Below, one piece after another: positions 31,535 through 43,590 of a DNA stretch of 64,000 nucleotides (its first letter is position 1; the number at the start of each line of letters is the position of its first letter). The DNA is taken from contig CAJNDS010000002.1 of NCBI GenBank assembly GCA_905221605.1, positions 1,479,438 through 1,543,437 of the forward strand, in the 5' to 3' direction. Made by a program: the position numbers and the translations under genes. The notes beneath the pieces were generated by a model. It had not been told where the DNA came from. It saw only the letters and a list, made by a program, of their open reading frames with translations, and ran no database searches. This stretch comes from Symbiodinium natans. Taxonomy: Eukaryota > Sar > Dinophyceae > Suessiales > Symbiodiniaceae.

Positions 31535-31945
31535 GTCAACATCCAGACCTGTAACTCGCTCCTCAGTGCAGTGAGAGATGGTGGCTGGCAGCAGTGTGTC
31601 ACGTTGACGGAGGGCATGACAACAAAGCCGCTGTCCCTGGATGTGGTGACATACAATACCCTTATGACAATGAGCCAGGGTGCTCCGCGGTGGATGGCCG
31701 TGCTTGCCCTCTTCCGCAGCATGCGCAAGCAAGGTCTACAGGCGGAGGAGGTTGCATTCAATTCGCTGCTGGCTGCGTGTGGGAGCAGCAAGCAGTGGCA
31801 GGAATCACTGTCCATAGTGATGGACCGGGGGAGCTTTCAACCGAGCGTGGTGACCATCAGCATGGCCCTGAACATGTGTGGTGAGGTCAAGCTCTGGCAG
31901 TGTTCTCACCACCTGCTTGAGCTTCTTCAGAAGGATCACTTGGAG
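31535..31945 (+). CDS. PPR exon with three to four repeats
   Basis: The longest PPR exon here. Acceptor cctag|G, then successive motifs: NIQTCNSLLSAVRDGGWQQC; SLDVVTYNTLMTMSQGAPRW; AEEVAFNSLLAACGSSKQWQ; and PSVVTISMALNMCGEVKLWQ. Spacing is about 35 residues, the PPR period. Classical PPR residues (V-T-Y-N-x-L, A-F-N-S-L-L-A-A-C, W-Q) are well preserved, so this part is probably functional. The frame continues to a stop at 31967-31969, but the motif pattern suggests a splice donor just before it. Confidence 0.75.
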
Positions 31946-32009
31946 CCTTGGAAGTCATACAGGACTTGAAGTACGATCCTCAAAAGGTGTTTCCTGATTC
32001 TTCGCCAAG

Positions 32010-32090
32010 GAGGCCAACGCAATCACCTACAACGCTGCCATTGCCTGCGCGCAATGTCTGGCTTGGCGGAGAGCTCTTGCGACGGGCCCC
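32010..32090 (+). CDS. PPR repeat exon
   Basis: Acceptor gccaag|G. Reads EANAITYNAAIACAQCLAWR then RALATG, a good PPR motif. Confidence 0.65.
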
Positions 32091-32935
32091 AGTTGTCTTA
32101 AAGCTGCAAAGCTGCTGCAGAGGGCATCTGGAAGGTGTTGAGCACCCGAGCCCAACACGCACGAGCCATGCTGTTTTGAGAGAAGCCAGGCAATCTTCGA
32201 TGATCTTCTGGTTGCCAGCTTGCTTCTCTGCCGCATGCCAAAATGCTCGCAAGCAGCAGGCGCCTTCCAAAGGTACAGAGAGTGCTCCTCATCGGTATAG
32301 AAAGGCCTCAGACCAGCTTTGCATCTGAGGCAGGCCACCGTCGTTTCCATCACGTGCATCGTTGCGGTGCTCCGGGGAGGGGTGATGGGACCGTGTCAGA
32401 GACCCGATCACTTCTGCAGAATAGATCAGAATAGTAGGCCAAGTGGCCAGTGTTGACTTTAGGAGCTGTCAGCATCGTTCCTGAAGTGCTTCATTCCATT
32501 TCTGGAAATCGCATGAACTCCAAGTGCTTGCGACCACCCTTGCCATGAACTGCGGCATAGGCGTGCCCCCAAACAGAAAACAGCCTTCCAGACGGGCCCG
32601 CAGCGATTCCCTACAGTAAGGATGCATGACTTCTGAACATGTCTGGCCGAGGGCATCGGGGCGGCTCGCCAGTGGCAGGCAACTTCTAGTTCAGCTTGCA
32701 GGTCTTCCAGTAGCGGCTCATTAGCAACGCCGAGAGCCTGGCCAAGAGAGATATCCCATCAGTTTAGGGCACATGAAGCCCAGCTGTGCTTTCTAAGCGC
32801 GTGTCTGCATGACTTGTGCTATGTCTGCCGCGAGGCATCGGCCCGCATCGCTGAGGTGTGCCGGTCATATGCTGCTTTGCCTGCAAGACTTCTCTGGCCC
32901 CGGCCTCAGGGCTCCGACTCAAGAAGTGCCAGTGG

Positions 32936-33025
32936 TCAGGTTGCTCCCTGCAACGCGCGCATTGCCGCCTCGGGAAGTCTGGCGCTCTGGCAAAGCTGCC
33001 TAGACAGCATGCAGGTGCAGGGACC
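32936..33025 (+). CDS. PPR repeat exon (weaker)
   Basis: Reads CNARIAASGSLALWQSCLDS then MQVQ, matching the N-A-x-I-A-A ... LWQ-x-C-L pattern. A further degenerate copy lies near 32655 (GIGAARQWQA). Confidence 0.45.
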
Positions 33026-33027
33026 CT

Positions 33028-33136
33028 AAAGACTCCAATATCCCTTCAGTAAGGAATATACCTTAAATCGTATTAAGGATCCTACTATAATTTAAGGTAT
33101 ATTCCTTAATTAAATTAAGGGATAGTGGAGTCTCTG
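33028..33136. mobile_element. Foldback (MITE-like) element
   Basis: About 109 bp with nearly perfect inverted halves: agactcca ... tatccctt ... aaggaatataccttaaat at the left, and the complement at the right ending aagggatagtggagtct. The loop is about 15 bp. Coding capacity is nil, and it may fold into a long hairpin in RNA. It lies in a probable intron of the PPR gene. Confidence 0.65.
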
Positions 33137-33631
33137 GGGAGGGAGGGAGTCAGGTCGAAGAGGGCACGGCGTAAGACATCAATCTCTCTCTCTGGCTAAG
33201 AAATTGTGCATGCCTGGGTCTCCCAGTACTCCAACGATAGGGTTTAGGGTTTAAGGCTTCAGGCCCTGGGGTATAGGGACCCTAAACCCACCACAACGAG
33301 AGCACAAGGGCAGATAAGCCCCAAGTAGCCTAAAGCCAGGGCCGTTGAGGGAATAAGGGCGTGGTTTAAGGCAAAAATGGCTTTTAGGGCTTAGCGCTGA
33401 GCATCTGTCTTCCTTGTAAACCCTAAAGCTGACCTTACATGGTTGGGCCCTAGGCTTGGGAGCTGGATTTCCCCGCTCCTTCCCCCCTCCTGCTCACGCT
33501 GTTGCAGGAACTCCTCCGAACACAAACTCGCACCAACGTGCCCTAGTTGCATCGAGTTGTCTTCCCATGGACCCAAACATACAACTGCACCAGGGGTGAC
33601 AAGCGAATTTTTCGTTCTTGCTCAGAGTGGC

Positions 33632-33702
33632 AGGCCATCACCATCAACTCATCCATAGCTGCCTGTGGTAATGCTGAGAAATGGCAGCAGGCCTGCCGAG
33701 TG
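33632..33702 (+). CDS. PPR repeat exon
   Basis: Reads AITINSSIAACGNAEKWQQA, a standard PPR motif, after an acceptor-like gtggcag|G. Confidence 0.6.
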
Positions 33703-33975
33703 TCATGCATCCTGCCGTCAAGAGATCTTGACTTCGTGACTTCACTTCATGCGCGCCAGACGCTGCAGCTCTATGAAGACATGCACGACACACTTGCAGC
33801 CACTCTGCCGCACGATTGGGCTGCCTTTGTCGGCCTGCTTTTGTGTGCTCTTCGGCTGTCAGCTACATCGTGGAAATCGCGCGGCATCGCGCTGCCCAAG
33901 CTACAGTAGTTTTGTCAAGCGCTGTGTGTCCGGCCCTATCCCGTCATTTCTTGGCTCGTCTGCCGAAGCCTGCTT

Positions 33976-34036
33976 AGGACCTCATCACGTTCAACACCAT
34001 CCTCAGTGCTTGCTCCAGCGACGTGCCTTGCATGAA
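33976..34036 (+). CDS. PPR repeat exon
   Basis: Reads DLITFNTILSACSSDVPCMK and ends at donor AAG|GTTTAG. Typical PPR helix A. Confidence 0.6.
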
Positions 34037-34113
34037 GGTTTAGCGAGTGAGTGGCCCAAGCCCCGAAACTCTCGCACAAAACCCTCAACCTCACAGAGTG
34101 CAGATGCTCCTAG

Positions 34114-34222
34114 GCCTGGCAAGTGGCACTCCACATCTTCAAGAGCCTCTGCAAACAGCAGCAGCCGGATTTGCTTTCCTACAATGCTGTGCCAAGGCTG
34201 CTTTCAGTGGGAAGCATCTGAG
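34114..34222 (+). CDS. PPR repeat exon
   Basis: Acceptor ctcctag|G. Reads AWQVALHIFKSLCKQQQPDL then LSYNAV, that is helix B of one PPR motif followed by helix A of the next. Confidence 0.6.
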
Positions 34223-34572
34223 CTTTCGGGATTTGATTGCTGGGGGTTTTGGGGCACTTTACGTCTGCCCCAAACGCGACTCAAACCGTGCCAAAGTTCG
34301 AGCACAGAATGCCGCACCAAGCGTCTGCGACTGGAAGGGCTTCCTGCTATCATTGTGTCGGGATGTAGCGGGATGCTTTTGACCTCAAAAGGCTTTCCCA
34401 CCTTTTCGTTCGTCGTAGTTCAAGGCCTCTAAATGGTTGGCATACAGGCGGGGATGCTCGGTCCGACGGGTCCAGTTTGCCATCGTCCTTCCCTGACAAA
34501 CCACTTTGCCGCAACGAGCACCCAACAAGGTCACAACCACCGAAGTCAGAAATCAAAAGGCGTTCTAGAGCG

Positions 34573-34680
34573 AGACCTAGACCCTAAACCCTAAACCCTA
34601 AACCCTAAACCCTAAACCCTAAGCCCTAAACCCTGAACCCTAATTAAGCCCTAGGCCCTAACCCTAAACCCTAAACCCTT
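34573..34680. repeat. Interstitial (CCCTAAA)n tract
   Basis: About 13 copies of the telomere-type heptamer, with a few variants. Lies in a probable intron of the PPR gene. Confidence 0.9.
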
Positions 34681-34804
34681 GTGTCTTCGTGTCGAGCAGC
34701 TGCTTGGATGAGCAGCAGCCCGAGCACCTATGAAGCTTCCATTCTTGGCCGCAGCTCAACAGCCTTGTGCTGCTTGCGATTTTTTGTTGAGACGGAACTC
34801 AGAT

Positions 34805-34910
34805 ATGGGGGGTTTACGAGAATAGGGGACCCCAAAAATAGACCCCCAAAATAGTAGGATCCCCTTAGATTAAGGACCCAACAAAGCACCCCTAATTTCG
34901 GACCCCCCCC
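34805..34910 (+). mobile_element. MITE-like repeat, copy 2
   Basis: Shares the ordered phrases ggggtttac/ggggacccc/gacccccaaaatagtaggatcccctta/aaggaccca/aatttcgga with the copies at 6427-6531 (reverse) and 43820-43923. The right end runs into a C tract. Confidence 0.6.
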
Positions 34911-35156
34911 CCCCCCAATATTTTCTTTTCCCGGCAAGGTCCTAACCTCCTTGGTGCCTTCAGGGCACTGGCGTTTGGCACTGGCCTTGGCTGCCGAGCT
35001 CCCGCAGCGATGCATGCAAGGCAACCGGCAGCTCGGGCAGGGACAGAGGCTCTAGGGACTTTAGGGTTCAGGGGTTCAGGACATCGGAGAAAGCTCAGGA
35101 CTTAGGATGGTGATGTCGGTTGCTCTTCTAGGACTCTACTATTCTGGGGCTTGGAG

Positions 35157-35273
35157 GCGCCTGAATCTGAGGATCACCTACAGCTCCTTGGCGAGTGTAT
35201 GTGGCCGAAGCCATCGCTGGCAACTTGCTCTGTCGCTCCTCGAAGAGCAGCGCCAAGCCGACCAAGGCAGGGG
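35157..35273 (+). CDS. PPR repeat exon, last recognised
   Basis: Reads LRITYSSLASVCGRSHRWQL followed by ALSLLEEQRQADQ, a well-conserved PPR motif. The sequence then enters microsatellite DNA, so the gene may end or continue in unrecognised exons. Confidence 0.65.
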
Positions 35274-35329
35274 ATTCAAAGGAGAGGAAAAAAGATGCCC
35301 ACCCTCTCTCTCTGTATGTGTTATATGTG

Positions 35330-35520
35330 TACACGTATACGTATACGTGTACGAGTATACGGATGCGTATGCGTATCTGTATATGCAGATGTGTATATAT
35401 ATATATATGTGTGTTTTCCATTTCTATTTCTATTTCTATTTCTATTTCTATCTCTATTTCTATTTCTATGTTTATTTCTCTTTCTTTTTCTATTCCTACT
35501 TCTATTTCTATTTAATATCA
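35330..35520. repeat. (CGTATA)n and (TTTCTA)n microsatellites
   Basis: A degenerate cgtatacgta tract at 35333-35400, then about 17 copies of tttcta at 35415-35510. A short TTTAGGG tract occurs at 35806-35836. Confidence 0.9.
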
Positions 35521-36360
35521 TGTAGATTACAACATATCACACCAAATATTTAATTGACAACAGATGGTATAACATACATAAATAAATATAAACCCATAAA
35601 CGTGTACATATATAAGTTCTATAATATATACTACACAAGTAGTGTGTATATCTATTGAATGTCATAATAATGCATAGTTGACACAAGTCCACATGCTAGA
35701 AGTAGGATAGTTGGCGAACGATCCGGCCATGTTTCGGAGCTCGTATAGCTCGTGTAGGGCAACGACTGGGCAACGCTAGCTGATGCTTTGTAGCAACCTG
35801 GGTTTAAGGTTTAGGGTTTAGGGTTTGGGGTTTGGGGTGCACCTTCTCTTGTGGCTTTGGCGGCGGTGACTTTTGAAAGGTCGCGGCGACGTGGTTCTTT
35901 ACGACAGCGCTGCTCGGCGGCAGTGGGTTCCGGGCAGGCTTGGTGTGGTCGGCGTGGTCGTTCCGGGACTTGGACATCCACTCAGCGCTATGTCCTTGCT
36001 CCTTTTCGAGGTCAACACATTTTACGGCATCAGTTGCTCATAGCGTGCGTTTGGGCCCCATAGAATGTATATATATATATGTATGTATACATACCTATGT
36101 ATTTACGTTACAACAATACATATACAGCTTGACAAGACTGCCAGTCTCGGAGAGAACGTGCCTTTGGGGCTCCTGGCGAAAGCTTGCTATAGCTTGCCTG
36201 CAAGGTCCTGTTCGCATGCGGGCTCGCAGGCCCGGCACCTCAGAATCCAAGAAGTAAGATGAATCCAACAACTTCGCTGAGTTTTGACAGCGGAAGCTTA
36301 AGTACCTCTCGAATTGAAGTACCCCCCACACCTTGTGAGGGCGGCGGCGGTCGCTGCAGC
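35521..36360. other. No gene recognised
   Basis: AT-rich sequence to about 35700, then mixed sequence without recognisable motifs. Confidence 0.4.
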
Positions 36361-36363
36361 CCC

Positions 36364-36466
36364 TGCTTGACGATTTGGATCGGTTGGGTCTGGAGCTGCT
36401 CGTGGCAGAAAAGAAGATAGCTAGGCTGGTGTCTGAGAAGTCCAAGAATGCAGGAGTAGCGGGAAG
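36364..36466 (+). CDS. Candidate coiled-coil exon
   Basis: Reads LLDDLDRLGLELLVAEKKIA then RLVSEKS, a strongly amphipathic helix. No family is recognised and the splice sites are uncertain. Confidence 0.35.
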
Positions 36467-37919
36467 TGGCAGCTCACATGATCGAGACACATTGATGGAA
36501 GCCTGTGCCCTGCCTGCTTTTTCTCAGATGAAGCAGCATGAGCCATGAGCACTGCAGAGGAGCTGTCATTAGAGTTTTTCCAGTCTAAGAGATACTGCGG
36601 ATGGTGGACTACATGAGTGGCCTCACGCCTGCCCTCTTCTTAACATTGTCCTGAGAATGGGGATTTTGCGCCCAACCACATCTTGCATCGCCAATAGCCG
36701 GGTTCCGGGGTATTTTTTCCTCCCCGAAGGGGAGCGATCGCCACCTTGGGTCGTGCACAGCCATGGGGGCTTGCTGTCTTTCTTCGCGTGCAACTTGCTC
36801 TAACACAGTCTTCCTTTGCCTTCAGTCCTGCCATGTCTTGCCTATTCATGTTTGAAGCGAAGGCAGTGGCGGAGGATGACCAGGGTTTGCATCAGCAGCT
36901 TGCGAACATGTGGGTCGTGCGCCCCGGTCGCAAGAGCACCCGGTCAGTTTTTCATGCGAGCGGCCTAGTCTCATGTGCAAAGAAGATGCTGTCTAAATCC
37001 CCGGCGCGCTTATGGTGGCAAAACTGTGCAAAAAAGTCGGCGGTGGACCTCCTGAGAGAATCTTCTGCCCTCAGCATGTTTGTGTGGAAGCGCTGAGCTG
37101 GGTTGTATGGCCATCTAGCAAAGCACCTGTTCCTGCAAGGAAGGTGAGCGACGTGCTGCTGATGCGGGGAATCCCGAAATGCCGGGCATTCAGTGCTTCG
37201 CATGTCAGTCATGGGCTTGTGCAGGTTCATGTTCGAGTGCGCAGAAAGTTGATGTCAAGGCAGCCTGCTTCTCAAGCCTCAATGTTGTACCCTACGCAAG
37301 AAAGAAGGTCACCAACAGCTCCGGCAAGAGAACTTGCTCGTCAAGCACCAGCCAGGCCTCCTTACCATCTTTGCCATCGCCTCAGCTGTTCAAATGCGGT
37401 TTGGGCTGCGGGTGGCAATGCCGTCCTCTCAGTTTCGGAGACGAACCAAGTCCTTGACCCAAGCTGTTTTATGGTTGAGGTCTCGCATCAGTGGTTGGGC
37501 AGCGTCTTGGCGTTCAAGGAGAAGCTGCAGCTGTCGGGTAAACCCCGCTGTTCATCCACGTAAGTTGCGGCAGCCAGTACCGTGACGCTGTTTTGTTTTT
37601 ATTCCTTTCAACCCTTTGGCTTACTGCAATGTGAGAATTCGACTGAGACACTCATCCGGATCATGCTGGGATGCAGCTTCGCATCTTCCAGAAAGCGCTG
37701 AAGAACGTCATTAATGGCACGATCAAGCTAGAATTGGATGCTTGGCCGTGCCTAAGGGTCAAAGACGCGGGAGGGCCATGCTGTCGTCATCTTGAGTGTG
37801 TTTCTTGCACACTACTTATCTACAGGCCAAGGCCAAACAGAAAGTAGAGCTACAAAGATGAGAAGTCGGTCGAAGAAGACACGTCCAACCAGATAATACT
37901 TTGCCAAGGCCCGTGTAGG
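36467..37919. other. No gene recognised
   Basis: Contains mixed open frames of modest length (for example 37012-37563), none with a domain I can name. It may hold exons of the same gene as the coiled-coil segment. Confidence 0.35.
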
Positions 37920-38498
37920 TTTCAACCCAGCGCTGTTGCCCGAAGAGCCGCCCGGAGCCCCTTCGAAGCCTTGGGGCGAGTGCATCTATCGAATCTATGA
38001 CGAGACCCCGGCGTCTTTCATATCATTGAAGCTACCGTTGAAGTTGCTCGTGGATCGAGACCCCAGTGGCACACCGAGGATGCAACCTCGCAGTTCTTTG
38101 GCCACATGAAGACACTGTCAGCCGAGCTCCGGAACAGATTAAACGATGCTCCATGGCTGATCATCGCTTGCACGTGCCAGGGCGTCATCTGTCAAAGGAG
38201 GATTAGAAGTTTCAGGCTACGCCGCTATCCTGCTCCCATGTCTTCCCACTTAGGCATACCTGTGGATGGATTGGTTCTGCGTCCCACAAGCAGCGTTTGA
38301 AACCGACCCAACAGCTCGCAAGCAAGTCGCGGAAGAAGCTGGTCGCCTGGTCTTGTTGGGCATGCCAGTCTTTGCTTTCTGTCTTGGAAGCTGATGAGAT
38401 ACTCTCATCCACCGTCCCTTCCGAAAAGGCCTGTGCATCCGCTCTATCCCAGCCTACGTGGAAGCGTGCCAGCAGCTCGCCTGCAACCCTCTCGGTTC
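37919..38498 (+). CDS. Candidate exons of an unrecognised gene
   Basis: Three protein-like segments in different frames follow one another: 37919-38100 (PWGECIYRIYDETPASFISL), about 38300-38392 (ARKQVAEEAGRLVLLGMPVF) and about 38424-38496 (GLCIRSIPAYVEACQQLACN). Their spacing suits short introns. None matches a family I recognise, so only coding character is claimed. Confidence 0.3.
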
Positions 38499-40284
38499 TT
38501 AGTCTTCACAGGTGGGGTGCATGGACGACTGTGTTTCCATTGCCCCGACAAGATCTTGTTAGGACAGAAGTTCGCACCCACACCACCCCTCGATACACCC
38601 AGACCGATTTTGTTGGGCTAGTCCCCCGCCCCCTATGCCCGCCCCCAGAAAGGAAAGCAGGCTAGGATCCATGAACGTGAGGGCGGACTTTGCGGCCTTG
38701 CTTTTTTGTTTTTTGCCAAGATGGTCCCTAACACAATTGCCTCAGATTGCATGTGCTACTTTAACAAGCCCTTCTACCTCAAATCCTGTTACCTGAACCT
38801 CCATGTGTCCAAGGGTCCATGCCATGTCCCCGCCCCCCCCCCCCGCCAGTCAGGCGGTACACCCGTGCTCCCTGTCTCGCTGGCTCGCTGTCTCTTTATA
38901 AGCTGTGTGCGCATTGGCTTGGGGGGCCTGAAGCGGCTGAGGATCTTTGCAGCCCTGGTGCCGAAGATGATGCACAACCAGACGCATGAGTTTTGCAGCT
39001 ACTTCACCTGGCTGAAGCTTGGCATCTGGACGGGTTTGCTTGGGCAGATGTCGAAATGCAAACATCATGTACGACGGCCACTTCTTCAGGTTTGAGGGCA
39101 GGGGTGTCTTTGCATCGGCCCTGGGACAATCAACGAGCCAAGGAACAGGGGCTGGTGCCGTGCAGAGATGTGGTGTAAGCTTCTTTCGGACAGGTCCGAC
39201 ATACCCATCGTGGCTGCCTGCCCTGCAAGTATGTTGCACCACCCTCTTTTTTATTGCAAGGGCTCTCCACTAAGCCTCAGCAAAGAGAACGCAGACCCGA
39301 CGCAACCCGAGTCTGAGGTTATCTCCTCGATAGATCAGGTGGAGTTTGCTATGCCGATGCAGTGGCTGAAGTCTCCTGTCCATCAGGTCCATCCCGGAAG
39401 ATGTCAAGCACGTTTATTTTTTCAAGTTCCTCCCGAAGGTGTTTTGAAGGATCTGGAAGGGTTTACCGTGTTGAAGCTTTGGGTCCTTGGCGTAACTTTC
39501 TAGTCGAAGGAGCTCGCGAATGAAAAATAAAGATAGGTATCTGACAAGTTAGTGGTTCAAGTGAACTTTGAGAGAACATGAAGTCATAAACAGTGGTGAC
39601 TGATGATGTTGTTCGCGGGAATTCGCCTGAAATGGGGAGAGTAGCGAAAGCACAAAGTGGATGCAAGAACGGGACAAAGTGAATCAGCTACCCAACATCG
39701 AAGCGTCTTCATCTGTGCTCGCAAGTGTTCGCAAGCGTTCGCGTGTGTTCGTACAATGTCGCCCATGAATTGTCCTTCGACTGTGCTGGAGCTTCCGGTG
39801 CTTCTGGAAGTCACGTTTCGCTCCTTGTTTCCGATTTGCGTGGGGAAACTCACTGGTATGGCCCTCGGACCCTCTTTCGAAACTGCATGTTTTGTCGACT
39901 CGTCTCGTGTCTTGGGTATAATGCAAGGTGGTCTGGTTTCATGTTGTGTCCCGTGAGTCTTGCGTCATGTCACAGATGTCTCCAGGAGTCTCATCTCTCG
40001 TATGTCTCGTGTCATATCTCGTGCCGTGTCTGGTGTGGCGTCTCGTGTCATGCCTGGTGTCTTCTCTCGTGTTCCGGGTCTCGTGTCTCATGTCTGTCAA
40101 TCTGGGTAGCACGTGTCTGCTTTCTTTTCGGCAGCATTCAGGCGCTTGGATCAAGCAGGGGAGTCGAGAAATGTCGAGAACAGTTGCGGTTTCTGAAAAC
40201 AGAGCTACCCTTGCAGGGCGCTTTCTCCTTGGACAGTGATCGTCTGGCCGCTTGACTGCCTGATGTTACAGACGCGGGGATTTC
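38499..40284. other. No gene recognised; tctcgtgtc-rich cryptic repeat at 39895-40110
   Basis: A degenerate tctcgtgtc/tcatgtc phrase recurs about 15 times at 39895-40110. A short exon-like segment (IPEDVKHVYFFKFLPK) ends at an AAG|GTGTTT donor near 39437. Confidence 0.35.
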
Positions 40285-40288
40285 CAGC

Positions 40289-41005
40289 TTGCAGACTCCA
40301 GCCCAGGCCGTGTGCAAGTTCATCCAGCAGGCATTGGATTTCAAGCTGGAAAGGCTGTCAAGACACAAGGATTTGGACCCTCGGCCTAAGCATCGCTCCT
40401 GGAAGCCTCCAGCTTGTTTGGGCATGTCCAGTGTGCAAGCCTCATTCTACAAGCAGTGTCATGTTTCACGGGGCCTGAGCCATTTGCAGCGGCGTGATGT
40501 GATGCTCACAGACTCACAGACATTCGAGGGCCTCTCAAACTTACTTATCCCCTTTTTGTCCAGGACATCTATCGCTACTTCGCTGCAAGATATACAGACT
40601 TCCTGGGCTTGCCGAAGAAATCAAGGCTCGCGCTGAGACTTGCTCACAGTCGGCCCCCTTTGCTATTCCTGAGTCTCTCCATGCACAGCTAGGTGGTTTG
40701 GCCATGTTGTTCGGGTTCCGGTGACCGCAGACAAACAAGCTTACCAGGAGCCTTCCGGAGTTTCTGAGCTACTTCCGCTTTCCATCCATGGAGGCGCCAC
40801 ATGTCTTCACTGGGGGTTCAACAGGCCGTGTCTCACAGAATGCAGCCCAAGCAGAACGCAGAACGCAGAACGCAGTCTGGCAGCCATGTTCATCCGGCCA
40901 CAGCTTTTTGCATATTGCCACGAGCGTTTGAAGCCTTGGGAGGCTGCGCTCAAACAGAAGAAGGGCATGGGGGTGCCTTGGCCTGCAGCTACCAAAGTGC
41001 ACTTG
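40289..41005 (+). CDS. Candidate multi-exon gene, unknown
   Basis: Three segments look coding. 40289-40455 has acceptor cttgcag and reads TPAQAVCKFIQQALDFKLER. 40564-40640 has acceptor ttgtccag|G and reads DIYRYFAARYTDFLGLPKKS. 40895-41005 reads FAYCHERLKPWEAALKQKKG, then MGVPWPAATKVHLV. Helical and charged overall. No family is recognised. Confidence 0.3.
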
Positions 41006-41344
41006 GTGAGGTGGGCTGTGCCGGAAGTGGTGATTGGTGCTTCCCAGGCTTTTATAACTGTGAGCAGCATCACAGGTTCTAGAGACGAGAGCAGGCGAAG
41101 CCCAAATGCCAGCGACTGAAACCAAGCATCCCAAGCACAAAGCGCTCATGCCAAGAAGACAGACCGAGACGCGCAGAACACTTGCACAAAATCCTGCACA
41201 CAAACCGCGCAATCCGTGGTGTGGTGCGCACGGTTTCTTGCAGGCGCTGTTGGGTCTTGGCTGTCCCCAGCATGGTGTCAAGATGCCCCCAGAACCAGGC
41301 CCCCAAACCAAAAAGGCCGCTGCACGCGTCCCCATGTAGCAGTG

Positions 41345-41803
41345 GCATATATACATATATGTATATGTAATATTGGAAAAGTAGGATAGTTTATAGTTCT
41401 GCCATGTGTATAGGTATTTCTGCATAACATGAAAACTATGTATATGGATATGTGTACATGCATATTCATATATGCATATATGCATATATGTATAAATGTA
41501 GATATGTAGATATGTAGATATGTAGATATGTATGTATGTATGTATGTATGTATGTCTGTCTGTCTGTATGTATGTATGTATGTATGTATGTATGTATGTA
41601 TGTATATGTATATATGCATATATGCATATATGTATATATGTGTATATCTATATCTGTATACATGTATATGTGTATATGTGTATATGTGTATATGTATACA
41701 TGTATATGTGTATATGTGTATATGTATACATGTATATGTCTATATGTGTATATATGTATATGTGTATATGTGTATATGTGTATATGTGTATATGTTATAT
41801 GTG

Positions 41804-41842
<39 letters not shown>

Positions 41843-41849
41843 ATATATA

Positions 41850-41884
<35 letters not shown>

Positions 41885-41935
41885 ATATATATGTGTATGT
41901 ATATATGCATACATGTATATATGTATGTATCTAGT
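41345..41935. repeat. Long TATG/TATA microsatellite cluster
   Basis: Nearly 600 bp of gtatgt, atatgtgt, tctg and tatatg repeats of changing period. Several long open frames rich in Tyr, Met, Cys and Val are artefacts of the repeat. Confidence 0.95.
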
Positions 41936-42061
41936 TGTTCAAATTTCGTCATACATGTTTAATTAGACCCCCCCCCAAAAAAAAAAAGAGAGGAAAGCAA
42001 AGAACAAAACTAAAAATCTATATCCAAGTCTTCATGCAACGTGATCTCCATGTTTAATTAC

Positions 42062-42148
42062 AATGAGGCGATGGCCTGCGCCGCCTTAAGCGGAGATGTG
42101 GGCTTGCTTCATCAGCTTGCAGAGGTCGCTCCGTTGTTTGCTCCAAGC
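42062..42148 (+). CDS. Ankyrin gene, first recognisable exon (weak)
   Basis: Reads NEAMACAALSGDVGLLHQLA, resembling the helix pair of an ankyrin repeat (A-x-x-A-A-x-x-G-D-x-x-x-L-x-x-L). It opens a series of ankyrin exons on this strand reaching 47.6 kb. Ankyrin repeats are protein-binding scaffolds; no catalytic partner domain was recognised, so the role is unknown. Confidence 0.4.
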
Positions 42149-42599
42149 TAGGATTCAGGATCCCTTGGCAGGTCGCCACTCTCGTCTTACAGAGTATGTT
42201 CCTATAGCTTAGGGTACCAAAGAGGGTCAGTTGGAACAACTTCCGTCCATTGATGACGCGCTCAAGCGTCATGCCCACACACCTCGATGCGCTCGTACTT
42301 CAAGCCGTTTTAGTTTTGGCTTCATGTTTAAGCGTCAGCTGGGCATAGGCTGGTGCTCCAATGAACACAAAGCTGCGCGAGATCTCAGAGCTCGATCTGC
42401 TTCCGGACAGACGGCAGAGTTTGTGCTCCAGGAATTTAGAGCATTAGAGTTGCGGAAGCACTTCGGGAAAAAGCTTGAACTCCGGGGGAAAATGCTGGAC
42501 TTCTCATCTCTCGAAGCTTGAAGTGCACAGCCTCAAGGCGCGCAGAATTCGCAGCCTGCCTTTTCCAAGCTCCCGAAGGCATTAAGTTCTCGAGAATCG

Positions 42600-42735
42600 G
42601 AACCCAAGCGTCTCCAGATGTGTGGGAGGACTGGACGCCACTCCACCTCGCTGCGGTGCGCAGCGACGAGGGCGCCGAGGCGGTGGCAGCGCTGCTGGAG
42701 CTGAGCAACCTGGGCCGCGGAGAAGTAAACACTCG
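42600..42735 (+). CDS. Ankyrin repeat exon
   Basis: Reads WEDWTPLHLAAVRSDEGAEA followed by VAALLELSN and EVNTR. TPLHLAA plus VAALLE is the canonical ankyrin signature. Confidence 0.75.
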
Positions 42736-43340
42736 GAGAGAACCTACCAGTTTGTGTGGCTCTCTCTCTCACTCTCACCCTCTCTCTCTTGTGTGAAACG
42801 GGTCCGTTAAACCCCATGCATGCCCGAGATTGATTGTGCCGTCTCGGTTGAGTTTCCAAATCGGCACGTTTCCGGAAGTGGATGTTGCAAACAGTCTGCT
42901 AGGAGCCCACAGTAAGTTAAGCAAGTTGAGCAAGAAGCTTTGATAGAAGCGTCATTGACATGCCCAAGGAAGATTTTGGCATGCAAGCACCTTGCGTTCC
43001 GAGCAAGTTCCATCAAGCATTAAGGAGTCGATCCGAACCAAGTAAACAAGCTGGGGCATCCGATTCTCGGGACCTGCGAGCCTTGCTTGCACTTGACAGC
43101 CTCTTTCAGAGCTCAGGGCAAAAGAAGCTCAGGCTCTTCTTTGCATGACGCTGCGTGAGTCAAGTCACTGCAAGTCATCGTTTTCAAGAAGCGCTCAGCT
43201 GCGATTCGAAGAGGGTCAAGCTCAGGAGAGCCCTCGTGCAGTGGAGCTGCTTGCCACCTGGCTTCAGAACTGCTTGGGACCGGGTTGCCTCAAAAAAGCA
43301 GAGCACCGAAGCTTTATGAAGCTCTGGCCAGGTACAGTTC

Positions 43341-43430
43341 CGAGCTGACGTAAATCAGATGAAGCCATTGACCATGGCAACTCCCTTGACCCTGGCAGCT
43401 CGGACAGATCTTGACCACGTGGCGCCAACC
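43341..43430 (+). CDS. Ankyrin repeat exon
   Basis: Reads ADVNQMKPLTMATPLTLAAR: the ADVN turn of one repeat and the TPLTLAA start of the next. Confidence 0.65.
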
Positions 43431-43524
43431 CGTAGTCTAACAGAGTCTAGCAGCTCCGCATGCTCCGCAACCGTTCACAACACGACGCTCCCGCTGTCCA
43501 CTTTTGCTAGGCCTGTCTCCGCTG

Positions 43525-43590
43525 TCCTGATCCCAGCGTGATCGCGAAGCTCCTGGAAGTCCGTGGCGATGTGAACCTCAGAAAAGGCCT
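43525..43590 (+). CDS. Ankyrin repeat exon
   Basis: Reads VIAKLLEVRGDVNLRK, the second helix and GDVN turn of an ankyrin repeat. It likely continues the repeat begun in the preceding exon; the exact splice boundary is not resolved. Confidence 0.6.

Noticed and set aside
41278-41966. Long Tyr/Met/Cys-rich frames
   Set aside because: Artefacts of TATG-type microsatellites.
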